From the NCBI RefSeq assembly GCF_009905375.1, contig NC_133653.1, positions 62,127,956-62,191,955 of the forward strand: a stretch of 64,000 nt of DNA. Direction: 5' to 3'. Under the pieces are notes generated by a model that was given only the letters and a program-made list of their open reading frames with translations, was not told the origin of the DNA and made no database searches. Source of the DNA: Apium graveolens (taxonomy: Eukaryota; Streptophyta; Magnoliopsida; Apiales; Apiaceae). Within the stretch, counting starts at the first letter, position 1. Each line of letters opens with the position of its first letter. Positions 23,021-34,160 of the stretch are shown piece by piece. Both the position numbers and the translations under genes were made by a program.

Positions 23021-23158
23021 TGTAACGCATTACAGGAACGCGTTACAAGCCCTGTAACGCATTCCGGTAATGCGTTACAACCCTTTTAAGCCATTAAAAG
23101 GTGTAACACATTCCGTGAATGCGTCACAGGGTGTAACGCATTCCCGGAATGCGCGACA
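23021..23158. repeat. Four 27-bp imperfect palindromes, C1 leader
   Basis: Units at 23021-23047, 23053-23079, 23102-23128 and 23132-23158. The second has perfect 11-base arms TGTAACGCATT and AATGCGTTACA around a 5-base centre. The others carry one to three arm mismatches. Related palindromes occur at the same leader position in C2 and D. Confidence 0.85.
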
Positions 23159-23588
23159 CCCTTTCCCGCGTGCTCCTGTATACGCTTGCAGCAGCCGACA
23201 GGAAAAAAAACTTATTAACAGTCGCCGCCGCCTCCTTGAACGACGTGCCAACCCCATTACATCAGTACACCCTCCTTTTATTTGATTACAGGAGCAAACA
23301 ATATATGTATACATAACAGATTATATATACATATTTAATTACTAATTTTAATTAAAATAACTTCAAAAAATCATAATAATTAATCCACACATCAGAAAGT
23401 TATGAAAAAAATACCCAGACGATCTACAACACTTGTGGAACCCAGATCTATAGTCAAAATAATTCTGAGAAACAATTTCTAATCAGTCATAATTAATCCA
23501 TAATATAACTTGCAAAAATCATAATAAATGCATACGATATCATAAAATTCTAAAATTTTTACCACATATCTATATGCCTAAAACCTAT

Positions 23589-23600
23589 GCTCTGATACCA
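23589..23600 (-). other. Primer-binding site of C1 (tRNA-iMet)
   Basis: Minus strand TGGTATCAGAGC, one base from the LTR edge at 23602. Confidence 0.9.
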
Positions 23601-23601
23601 T

Positions 23602-25257
23602 TGTTAGATTTTATACATCACGGAAGCATGGTAAAACAATTTTCTTGATATAAAATCCAAATAAAGGCATACAAATCGTGATTAAATCATAAGGGATCGT
23701 TTCTAACCTTTAAAAGCGATCCAAGAACGACGAGCGGAGATCCCTAGAACCTGCTCCTCAAGTGTGAAGCACTCCACCGGTATCCACCAAAAGATCAATG
23801 TGATGGAGGAGGCAGGGATGGGAGAATTAGGGTTTTCTTAACTTTTTAGGTTGAGGCAAAATAAGGGTTTATAATAGTATATTTATAGGCAAAATTTTCA
23901 CCTGAAAATTTTCCCATAAAATATTATTATTATTAACCCTTTATTCTTATTAACCTATTAACTAATAATTAAAACACCTTTTAATTATTAATCATTTTTC
24001 TAAACACTTTAGAAATAATTCTCTCACTTGATTTAATTTCCAAAATTAAATTCTTAATTAATAATATTAAGAACTTTTCTTAATTAATTTATAATTAATT
24101 AAATCTCATTTAATCAATTATTAAATTTGCTAATTAAATATTTATTTCACAAATAAATAATTACCAGCCCTTATTAATTAATTCCTCCACCATTAAATCA
24201 TTCTCTTTTATGGTGTGACCCTATAGGTTCAATATTAAGCGGTAGTAGAAATAAATAATGATAAAACTATTTTATCATTATTTATATAAATTCTCAAATT
24301 TATTACATATGATTAATTAATTAATCATATTTATTCTACATCGTGAGGGATACTTCTCAGCATATCGCGACTATCCGGATAATACGAATTCACTGCTTAG
24401 AATACTAAGAACCCATTCAATGAGTAGATACCGTACAATTAATTCCTTCTACCCTGCAATATCATGATTAAATACAAGGCATGGAACTTGTGTCAAGCCT
24501 ATCATATTTAATCATATGCTTTCCCATTCACTATGCTTTGTTCTAATTAATGTAAATTAGAAACTCCTTTCTAATTTCATTCACTCTGGCCAGAGATTCC
24601 TGAACTAGCATAAGTGGATCAACAATGAACATTCCCTTCCTTCACTGGAAGGGGTAGATTCTTTATTGATCATACACTATCTTCCTGTACAAATTTCTAT
24701 ACCCAGTAGAGCCCTTATAATTTTCCCTGGAGACTAAGAACTAAACCAAAGCATAGTTCAGTGTACACAAGATGACTATGATGACCTCAAGTCTAAGGAT
24801 ACTTGTACTATGTGAACAACTGTTGACACGTGAGTGAACTCCATCATTGTTCAGCTGTGTGAGTCATGTTCAGTGAACTTATTCTATAATAAGCACCTAC
24901 ATACTAGCTTTAGTGTCACCGCACAAATGTCTATGAGAACAGACAACCTTCATAATGAAGCAAGCATAGTATGTACCGATCTTTGTGGATTATTAATTAC
25001 CAGTTAGTAATCCTACAACCAGGAACTATTTAAGTTTAAAGTTATCATCTTTTAGGTCTCATTATTATGATCTCATCATAATCCATAAAAAGCTTTACTC
25101 TAAACTGTGGTATATCTTATTTAAACACTTAAAATAGATAAAGCCCGCAATAAAAACAAAACAAGTCTTTTATTAATATCAATGAAATCAAAACAGATTA
25201 CATAAAAGTTATTCCTAAATCCTCATACATGATTGGACTTAGGACACATCTCTTTCA
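23602..25257 (-). repeat. LTR a2, shared by C1 (5') and C2 (3'), 1656 bp
   Basis: Starts TGTTAGATTTTATACATCAC and ends ACATCTCTTTCA. Left neighbour is the C1 primer-binding site and right neighbour is the C2 polypurine-tract side (ATCTCCCACTTG). No target duplication separates it from either internal region. Confidence 0.92.
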
Positions 25258-27695
25258 ATCTCCCACTTGTACTAAAGCCAATCACTCTGGTATCTAATAC
25301 CCATCTTGTCTTTATGACGATCAAAGTGACTTTGAGAAAGTGGCTTTGTTAAAGGGTCTGCTATGTTGTTATGCGTGTCAACTCTCTCGACATTGACATC
25401 TCCTCTTTCAACAATCTCCCTAATCAGATGAAAGCGCCGCAGGACATGTTTGGAATTTTTATGAGACCTAGGTTCCTTGGCTTGTGTTATTGCTGCGTTG
25501 TTATCACAATACAACACAATAGGCTCTTCAATGCTAGGAATAACTCCCAACTCAAAAACAAATTTCCTCATCCAAACGGCTTTTTTGCAGCCTCACTTGC
25601 AGCTATATATTCTTCTTCCGCTGTAGAGTCAGCCGTTGTAGACTAATTGGAACTCTTCCAACTAATCGCACCACCATTCAGAGTAAACACGTACCCTGAC
25701 ATGGATTTGCTATCATCACTTTTGGATTGAAAACTAGAGTCAGTATAACCCTCTATTTTCAACTCAGATTTACCACCAAAAACAAGAAAAATGTCCTTAG
25801 TCCTTCGCAAGTACTTAAGGATGTTCTTCACTGCTTTCCAGTGGTCTTCACCTGGATTGGACTGATATCTGCTCGTCACACTAATTGAATAAGTAACATC
25901 AGGCCTAGTACACAACATCGCGTACATGATAGATCCTATTGCTGAAGCATAAGGAATCTTACTCATACGCTCTCTTTCCTCAGGTGTCTTAGGAGACATC
26001 TTTCCGGAAAGGGACACTCCATGGCTCATCGGTATGAGACCTCTTTTGGAGTTTTCCATGCTAAACCTTTTAAGCACTTTCTGGATGTATGTACCCTGGG
26101 TAAGACCTATCATTCTTCTAGATCTATCTCTATAGATCTTCATATCGAGAATGTAGGATGCTTCTCCCAAGTCATTCATGGTGAAGTTCTTCGATAACCA
26201 TACTTTGACTGATTGCAGCATCGGTATATCATTTCCTATAAGAAGTATGTCATCCACATACAATACAAGAAATGTTACCGCACTCTTACTAACCGTCTTG
26301 TAGACACATGGTTCATCTATGTTTTTGATAAAATAAAACTCTTTGATTGTCTCATCAAAACGGATGTTCCATCTATGAGAAGCTTGCCTTAAACCATATA
26401 TGGTTCGCAGCGGCTTACACACTATGTGTTCATTTCCCTTAGAAAGAAAACCCTCTGGCTGTGTCATATAAACTTCCCCTTCAAGTTCCCCATTGAGGAA
26501 GGCCATTTTTACGTCCATTTGCCAGATCTCATAGTCGTAGTAAGCAGCAATCGCAAGCAAAATCCGAATTGATTTTAATAGGGCTATAGGCGAAAAAGTT
26601 TCATCAAAGTTAATCCCTTGCCTTTGTTTGAATCCTTTTGCCACGAGCCTGGCCTTATAGGTCTCCACCTGGCCATCTGCTCCAACCTTTCTTTTGTATA
26701 CCCACTTGCACCCAATAGGCTTAACACCTTCAGGCGCCTCAACCAGAGTCCATACTTGGTTGGTATACATAGATTCTATTTCGGATTTCATGGCACTATG
26801 CCATTTGTCTGAGTCAACACTACTCATAGCCTCATTATAGGTAATAGGGTCGTCATCATCAATGATTGACAACTTATTTTCATTCTCATTGACAAGGCCA
26901 TAATACCTCTCAGGTTGGCGAGACACTCTCCCTGACCTACGAATGGACTGTTCCATAGAAGGTTGTTCAGTCTGAACAGGTGTTTCCATTTGATCCGTAG
27001 TAGTTTGTGCTTCTTGACCTTCATCAAGTTCAATTTTGCTCCCACTGTTTCCTTCAAGGATAAACTGCTTTTCCAAGAAGGTAGCATGTCTGGAGACAAA
27101 CACCCTATGATCGGTGTAAAAGTAATACCCTAAAGTCTCTTTAGGATATCCCACAAAATTACATTTTACGGATCGAGATTCCAGCTTATCTGGGTCAACT
27201 TTCTTGACATAAGCTGGACATCCCCAAATCTTAACGTGTTTAAGACTCGGTTTCCTTTCTTTCCATATCTCATATGGAGTTTGAGGAACATATTTAGAAG
27301 GCATCTTATTCAGTAAATATGTTGAGGTTTCCAATGCATAACCCCATAGAAATACTGGAAGATTCGCATAGCTAATCATGGACTGAACCATGTCTAACAA
27401 AGTTCAATTTATCCTTTCAGATACCCCATTCAACTGTGGAGTATATGGAGGAGTCCACTGGGAGACTATACAATTTTCTTTGAGATAATCTAGAAACTCT
27501 CCATTCAAGTATTCACCACCTCGATCTGATCGAAGAGTTATAATACTATGTTTGGTTTGTTTCTCCACTTCATGCTTATATTCTTTGAACTTTTCAAAGA
27601 CTTCAGACTTGTGTTTCATCAAATACACATATCCGAATCTAGATCGATCATCTCTGAAAGTAATGAAGTATGGAAATTCACCCATGGCTTGCGTA
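25258..27695 (-). pseudogene. C2 pol: partial integrase, RT, RNase H
   Basis: The RNase H tail (25571-25272) ends DPLTKPLSQSHFDRHKDKMG, complete unlike in C1. A 585-codon open section (27400-25643) covers the integrase C-terminus, linker and RT with YVDDILLIGND. Integrase continues at 27695-27404 in another frame. A stop replaces a glutamine in ISWKSSN-stop near 25643 and an indel follows near 25580. At about 27695 integrase (QAMGEF side) is joined directly to leader sequence, so gag, zinc knuckle, protease and the N-terminal integrase are deleted. Confidence 0.87.
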
Positions 27696-27868
27696 GCCAT
27701 TAAAAGGTGTAACACATTCCGTGAATGCGCCACAGGGTGTAACGCATTCCCGGAATGTGCGACACCCTTTCCCGCGTGCTCCTGTATACGTTTGCAGCAG
27801 TCGACAGGAAAAAAAATATTTATTAACAGCCTCCGCCGCCTCCTTGAACGACGTGCCAACCCCATTAC
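27696..27868 (-). other. C2 leader remnant, inner part
   Basis: Begins with the leader word CCATTAAAAGGTGTAACAC found at 23091 in C1 and carries two of the 27-bp palindromes (about 27707-27765). It ends at the ATTAC target (27864-27868) where element D is inserted. The leader resumes at 35837. Confidence 0.85.
27864..27868. repeat. Target-site duplication ATTAC of element D, left copy
   Basis: ATTAC here and at 35832-35836 flanks element D. Uninterrupted C1 leader reads CCCCATTACATCAGTAC, which confirms the pre-insertion site. Confidence 0.93.
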
Positions 27869-29542
27869 TGTTAGATTTTTAACGCAGCGGGGGCATGGTA
27901 AAACACTTTTACACATATAAAATCCAAATAAAAGCATACAGATCATGAATAAAAATTCGAGGGATCAAATCTAACCTTTTAAAATAATTCGGAGACAACG
28001 ATCAGAGATCCTTAGCAGTTGCTCCTCAAGTGTGAAGCACTCCACCGGTATCCACCAAGAAAACGATGTTAAGGAGGAGGAAGGAGGTGGAGAGAATTGG
28101 GTTTTCCAAACTTTTTGGGTTTTCAAGTTCGATGTGGGTTAGAATAAAATAGGGTCTATAATAGTGTATTTATAGGCAAAATTTTCAGCTGAAATTTTCC
28201 CATAAATAATATTATTATTATCACATTTAATATTCTCATTAATAATTAAAACACCTTTTAGTTATTAATCCTTTTTCTAAATACTTTAGAAATAATTCTC
28301 TCTCTTAATTTAATTTCCAAAAATTAAATCCTTAATTAATAATATTAAGAACTTTTCTTAATTAATTTATAATCAATTAAATCTCATTTAATCAATTATT
28401 AAATTTGCCAATTAATTATTTATTTCACAAATAAATAATTATTAGCCATTATTAATTAATTCCTCTACCATTAAATCATTCTCTTTTTATGGTGTGACCC
28501 TGTAGGTTCAATATTAAGCCGGTAGTAGAAATAAATAATAATAAAACTATTTTATCATTATTTATATAAATTCTCTAATTTATTAAATATGATTAATTAA
28601 TTAATCACATTTATTCTACATCGTGAGGGATACTTCTCAGCATATCGCGACTATCCTGATAATATGAATTCACTGCTTAGAATACCAAGAACCTATTCAG
28701 TGAATAGTTACCATACAATAAACTCCTTCTACCCTACAATGTCCCGATTAAATACAAGGCATGGATCTCGTGTCAAGCCTATCTAATTCAATCACTTGCT
28801 TACCATTTACTATGCGTAGTTCTATGCAAATTAGAAACTCCTTTCTAATTTCATACACTCTGGCCAGAGATTCCTGAACTAGCATAAGTGGATCAGCCTT
28901 GAACATTCGCTTCCTTCACTGGAAGGGGTAGATCCTTTATTGATCATACACTATCTTCGTGTACAAATTCCTATACCCAGAAGAGCCCTAATAATTGTCC
29001 CTGGAGACTAAGAACTAAACCAAAGCATAGTTCAGTGTACAAAAGATGACTATGATGACCTCAAATCTAAGGATACTTGTACAACTATCACTATGTGAAC
29101 AACTGTTGACACGTGAGTGAACTCCATCAGTTGTTCAGTTGTGCGAGTCATGTTCAGTGAACTTATTCTATAATAAGCACCTACATACTAGCTATAGTGT
29201 CACCACACAAATGTCTATGAGAACAGACATCCTTCATAATGAAGCAAGCATAGTATGTACCGATCTTTGCGGATTATTAATTACCAGTTAGTAATCCTAT
29301 GACCAGGAACTATTTAAGTTTAGAGTTATCATCTTTTTAGGTCTCACTATTATGATCTCATCATAATCCATAAAAAGCTTTACTCTAAACTATGGTATAT
29401 CTTATTTAAACACTTAAATAGATAGAGCTCATAATAAAAACAAAACAAGTCTTTTATTAAAATCAATGAAATCAAAACAGATTATATAAAAAGTTATTCC
29501 TAAATCCTAATACATGATTGGACTTAGGACATATTCCTTTCA
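27869..29542 (-). repeat. LTR b1 (3' LTR of D), 1674 bp
   Basis: Starts TGTTAGATTTTTAACGCAGC and ends ACATATTCCTTTCA on the plus strand. It is followed by the same polypurine-tract side (ATCTCCCACTTG) as the C elements. Only a few differences from b2 are seen per 100 bases. Confidence 0.92.
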
Positions 29543-31065
29543 ATCTCCCACTTGTACTAAAGCCAATCACTCTTGTATCTAATACCCATCTTGTCTTTAT
29601 GACGATCAAAGTGACTTTCAGAAAGTAGCTTTGTGAGTGGGTCTGCTATGTTGTTATGTGTGTCAACTCTATTTCAATACAATACAAGAAATGTTACCGC
29701 GCTCCCACTAACCTTTTGTAGACACATGGTCCATCTACGTCTTTGATAAAACCAAACTCTTTGGATGTTCCATCTACGAGAAGCTTGCTTTAAACCACAT
29801 ATGGTTCACAGCAGCTTACACACTAGGTTTTCATTTCTCTTGGAAAGAAAACCATCTGGCTATTTGCCAGATCTCATAGTCGTAGTAAGCAGCAATCGCA
29901 AGCAAAATCTGAACTGATTATAACAGGGCTACAGGTAAAAGGTTTCATCAAAGTCAATCCATTGCCTTTGTTTGAATCCTTTTGCCACAAGCATGGCCTT
30001 ATAGGTCTCCACCTGGCCATCTGCTATAATCTATCTTTTGTATACCGTATACATAGATTCCATTCTGGATTTCATGGCACTATGCCATTTCTCTGAGTCA
30101 ACACTACTCATAGCCTCATTATAGGTCACAGGGTCGTCATCATCAATGATCGACAACTCATTGTTATTCTCAATGACAAGGCCATATTACCTCTCAGGTT
30201 GGCGAGACACTCTCCCTGATCTATGAATGGGCTGTTCCACAAAAGGTTGTTCAGTCAGAGGTGTTTCCACTTGATCTGTAGTAGTTTGTGCTTCTTGAAC
30301 TTCATCAAGTTCAATTTTGCTCCCACTGTTTCCTTCAAGGATAAACTCCTTTTCCAAGAAGGTAGCATGTCTGGAGACAAACACCCGATGATCGATGTAA
30401 AAATAATACCCTGAAGTCTCTTTAGGATATCCCACAAAACTACATTTTACGGATCGATATTCCAGCTTATCTGGGTCAACTTACTTGACTTAAGCTGGAC
30501 ATCCCCAAATCTTAACGTGTTTAAGACTCGGTTTCCTTTCTTTCCATATCTCATACGAAGTTTGAGGAACAGATTTTGGAAGGCACCATATTCAGTAAAT
30601 ATGCTGAGGTTTCCAATGCATAACCCCATAGGAATACTGGAAGATTTGCATAGCTCATCATGGACCGAACTATGTCTAACAAAGTTCGATTTCTCCTTTC
30701 AGATACCAATCTGGAGGAGTCCAGTGGGAGACTATACCATTTACTTAGAGATAATCTAGAAACACTCCATTAAAGATTCACCACCTCGATCTGATCGAAG
30801 AGTTATAATACTATGTTTGGTTTGTTTCTCCACTTCATACTTATACTCTTTGAACTTTTCAAAGGCTTCAGACTTGTGTTTCATCAAACATATATCTGAA
30901 TCCAGATCTATCATCTATGAAAGTAATGAAGTATGAAAATCCACCCATGGCTTGCGTAGACATTGGTCCACATACATCTGTGTGTACCATTCCTAGCAAA
31001 TTTGCAGCCCTCTCTCCATGTCTACTAAATGGAGACTGCAATGCTACAATGAAGTGAGATTTTCA
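29543..31065 (-). pseudogene. D pol remnants (RNase H, RT, integrase pieces)
   Basis: Segments match the C1 pol in order but with large gaps. The RNase H tail (29552-29670) jumps to the RT region containing the YVDD neighbourhood, then comes the linker (30435-30187, RHATFLEKEF, ERYYGL side) and integrase pieces (30447-31030, including the GGEY region near 30780). Many small deletions break every frame. No enzyme is expected. Confidence 0.85.
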
Positions 31066-32328
31066 TCATCTTTTTTCTTTTATTAGTTTGTTCAATCTGA
31101 AGTAAATTATGTCACTTTTATACAGACCATTATTTAAAGCACCACATCCATAAAGAATATTATCTCTAAGAATAGAACATTCATTATTCTCAATAATAAA
31201 TGAAAATCCAGCCAAGTCTAACATGGTAATAATATTCCTCACAATCGAGGGAACAAAATAACAATTATTTAAAATAATAGTCTTGCCCGTAGGCATATGT
31301 AAATGAAATGATTCTACATCTTCAGCAGCAACTCTTGCTCCATTTCCCATCAGTAGAATCACCTCCTCTTCCTCAAGAGTCCTACTTCTCCTTGGTCCCT
31401 GCAACAAATTGCAGATTTGAGAACCACAGGCGGTATCTAATACCCAAGTAGAAATTTGATTTAATGACATATTCACTTCTTTCATGAACATACCTGAATC
31501 AGAAGCGGTAGTCTCACTACCCTTCTTCTTCTTCAATTCTTTAAGGTAAACCTTGCAGTTCCTCTTCCAGTGCCCCACCTTGTTACAGTGAAAGCAAACA
31601 ACTTTGCTCTTGGGGTCTTCAGCTTTTGGTGGAACCGGCATTTTCTCACCTACTTTCTTCTTCTTGGAAGGGTTCCTCTTCCTTTTCTTAAGATTGGAAC
31701 CTTCACCAATCAGAAGAATAGAACTCTTCTTAGGGGGAAAATTCGATTCTGCAGTCTTCAACATGTTGTGGAGTTCAGGCATGCTAACATCCAACTTATT
31801 CATGTGAAAGTTCACAACAAACTGCGAGAACGAACTCGGAAGTGATTGCAAGACCAGGTCTTGGCTCAGCTCCCCATCCATGGCAAAACCAAGTTGTCCA
31901 AGACGTTCAATCAAATTGATCATCTTAAGTACATGGTCATTCACAGATGATCCCTCAGACATCCTACTACCGAACAGCTCCTTCGATATCTCATATCGAG
32001 CTGTCCTCCCTGCCACATCATACAACTCTTGTAGATGCAAGAAGATAGTGTGAGCATCCATATGCTCGTGTTGCTTCTGTAGCTCAATGTTCATGGAAGC
32101 TAGCATGATGCATTGAGCAACATTTGCATCATCTATCCACTTACGATACACAACATGTTCATCATTATGTGCATCACTAGCAGGTTCAGTAGGCTTAGGT
32201 GAGTCAATCACGTATTCCAGCTTCTCAATCCTGAGAACAATTCTCAAGTTTCGAAGCCAGTCAGCATAATTAGGACCAATCAATTTGTGAGCATCTAGGA
32301 TGCTCCTGAGTGATAGTGCAGAAGACAT
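31066..32328 (-). CDS. D gag with zinc knuckle and start of protease (open frame)
   Basis: The frame is open from 32361 to 31066. Homology starts at the ATG at 32326-32328 (MSSALSLRSILDAHKLIG), giving about 420 residues. A helical copia gag domain occupies roughly residues 1-200. A basic lysine-rich stretch and a CCHC knuckle (CFHCNKVGHWKRNC) follow at about residues 240-260. The protease motif VLDTACGSQIC follows at about residue 295, with DTA where DTG or DSG is usual. The frame ends in protease after a frameshift near 31110. This is the best-preserved gag in the window. It could be translated, but the element has no working pol. Confidence 0.8.
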   Translation of the reverse strand: MSSALSLRSILDAHKLIGPNYADWLRNLRIVLRIEKLEYVIDSPKPTEPASDAHNDEHVVYRKWIDDANVAQCIMLASMNIELQKQHEHMDAHTIFLHLQELYDVAGRTARYEISKELFGSRMSEGSSVNDHVLKMINLIERLGQLGFAMDGELSQDLVLQSLPSSFSQFVVNFHMNKLDVSMPELHNMLKTAESNFPPKKSSILLIGEGSNLKKRKRNPSKKKKVGEKMPVPPKAEDPKSKVVCFHCNKVGHWKRNCKVYLKELKKKKGSETTASDSGMFMKEVNMSLNQISTWVLDTACGSQICNLLQGPRRSRTLEEEEVILLMGNGARVAAEDVESFHLHMPTGKTIILNNCYFVPSIVRNIITMLDLAGFSFIIENNECSILRDNILYGCGALNNGLYKSDIIYFRLNKLIKEKR

Positions 32329-32361
32329 AACGTACATAGTAAATCTGTAAATGATAAACAC

Positions 32362-34146
32362 ATAACAACACTTAGCAAATATTCGATTTCATTTCATAAC
32401 ACTATATGAATCGGGTCTTTATTCATAAGTGGCTCCCACTAGTTTTCTTAATTTATTCAACCCCCTACGTGAAAAATTAAGCATTCATAATGCTAGTGGA
32501 AATAGGGATCCTACATTCCATTACACAACCCCGGCTGTGGCACAAAACGCCATGTAATGTTCAATAGGCAGACAACTCTTGTCAATTACATCTAATGTTA
32601 TTCCCTAATCAAACTTTAGCCTCTTGAATAATTGAGTCACGACTGTGGCACGACAAACTCAATATTCTAAGTCAAGTCTAACCCAACATTCCGTACTATT
32701 GAATCAGTCCCCAAAGGCCCACGGCTGTGGCACGTAACGACCTTTAGATTCTTATTCAATGTACACATCTCTATGTAATAGACAAGTATTTCTTATTTCG
32801 AAATCAAAGCTCTCGGCTGTGGCACGAAACGACAATAATTCAAAAATAAGAACTACTTTCTATCATGTTGGAAGGCTATGACCGACACAAGCCCGTTGTA
32901 TCATTGGCCAATTACTACCTGATATTATTTAATTTTAGAGGGATTATATTACGTTACAATCATAATCATATTATAAAGAGATTCTTCCTTTTAAATTAAA
33001 TATTTTAAATCAATAATCAATAATCAGATGATTCCCAGATCAGGTGGAGCATTGTCAAGAGGCGTCACTTAATAACCCTTTCTTACAGATAGAAATCTGT
33101 TGTTGACAGAATCATCCTTTCTCTCATATCAAAAATTCATATTCAATAACGTGTTTCACAAACACAAGAATCTCATGATTGTATTCATAATATTGTTATT
33201 AAGGTTATGAAACAATTTCACTATACTAGGTTGTCTAACAAACGCCTTATGTTTATTTAAGTTCATCTAAATCTATCATCGTATGATAAACTAAGCATAT
33301 ATCACATATATCAACATGAATAAACATCAAGGTAGGCATGTTATATTATCTAGCACATTATTCTAAGCATTATACATCTCTATGTATCACATGAAGCATT
33401 TAAAAGCAACTTGAACAGTTAAAAATAGCTTTAAAACACTTCATGGAAATATAAACAGTTCAAAACTTTTATATAAACTAAAATTGATCACTCCATTAGA
33501 TCCGTCTCGAAAAAACGAATCCAACGGTATATTGCACGCCCAAAACGGAGTTACGAAACTCCCAGAAAATCAATTTTAATATCAACAGACGGGCTGTAAC
33601 GCATTCCGGTGATGCGTTACACCCCTTTTAAGCCATTAAAGGGTGTAACGCATTCCGTGAATGCGCCACAGGTGTGTAACGCATTCCCGGAATGCGTTAC
33701 ACCCCTATAATTTATTTTTTTTGTTTTTCTGCAGCAGCCGTCACTTTCTCCTCGAAAAACGTGCATGTCAGACCTGACCTCCTTCTCTTTCCGTGCAACA
33801 CACAGACAGCAGACAGCAGAGCAGATGTACAAATAGCAGAAGTATAATATATATATATACTTACTTACAATTACATATATATATACTTATATATTTAATT
33901 ACGAATTTAATTGATACAACTTCAAAAATTCATAATAAAAAATCTATACATCATAAAATTATGAAAAAAATACCCAGACGATCTACAACACTTGTAGAAC
34001 CCAGATCAACATTCAAAATTATTCTGAGAATCGATTTCTCATCAGATAAAATTAATCCATGATATAACTTGTAAAAATCATAATTAATTCATACAAGCAC
34101 ATAAAATTCTGAAATTTTTACCACAGATCTATATGCATACAACCTG
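32362..34146 (-). other. D 5' leader with hairpin units and palindromes
   Basis: Position-by-position counterpart of the C1 leader. Four hairpin units lie at about 32519-32860 (cores such as CGGCTGTGGCACGAAACG) and three 27-bp palindromes at 33595-33621, 33644-33670 and 33675-33701. The first hairpin stem is CATTACA/TGTAATG (32519-32525, 32553-32559), where C1 has CATCACA/TGTGATG. A TA-rich simple repeat is at about 33848-33900. Confidence 0.75.
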
Positions 34147-34159
34147 TGTTCTGATGCCA
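34147..34159 (-). other. Degenerate primer-binding site of D
   Basis: Minus strand reads TGGCATCAGAACA against the expected TGGTATCAGAGC, one base before LTR b2. The changes have accumulated in the primer site. Confidence 0.75.
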
Positions 34160-34160
34160 T

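Larger units (their letters stand above)
21799..23588 (-). other. C1 5' leader with two sets of structured repeats
   Basis: A 1.8-kb untranslated leader lies between the primer-binding site and gag. It contains four hairpin units near gag (about 21954-22290) and four GC-richer palindromes nearer the LTR (23021-23158). The rest is AT-rich, with no frame of interest. Long leaders with packaging and dimerisation structures are common in retroelements. The role of these units is inferred. Confidence 0.7.

Noticed and set aside
23021..23158. Palindromic array considered as a CRISPR-like repeat array
   Set aside because: Spacers are very short and related between elements, the setting is a plant retrotransposon leader, and no cas genes exist. 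It is an element-internal hairpin array.
23602..25257. The middle C LTR considered as an independent insertion
   Set aside because: It is bordered by a primer-binding site on one side and a polypurine tract on the other, with no target duplication of its own.
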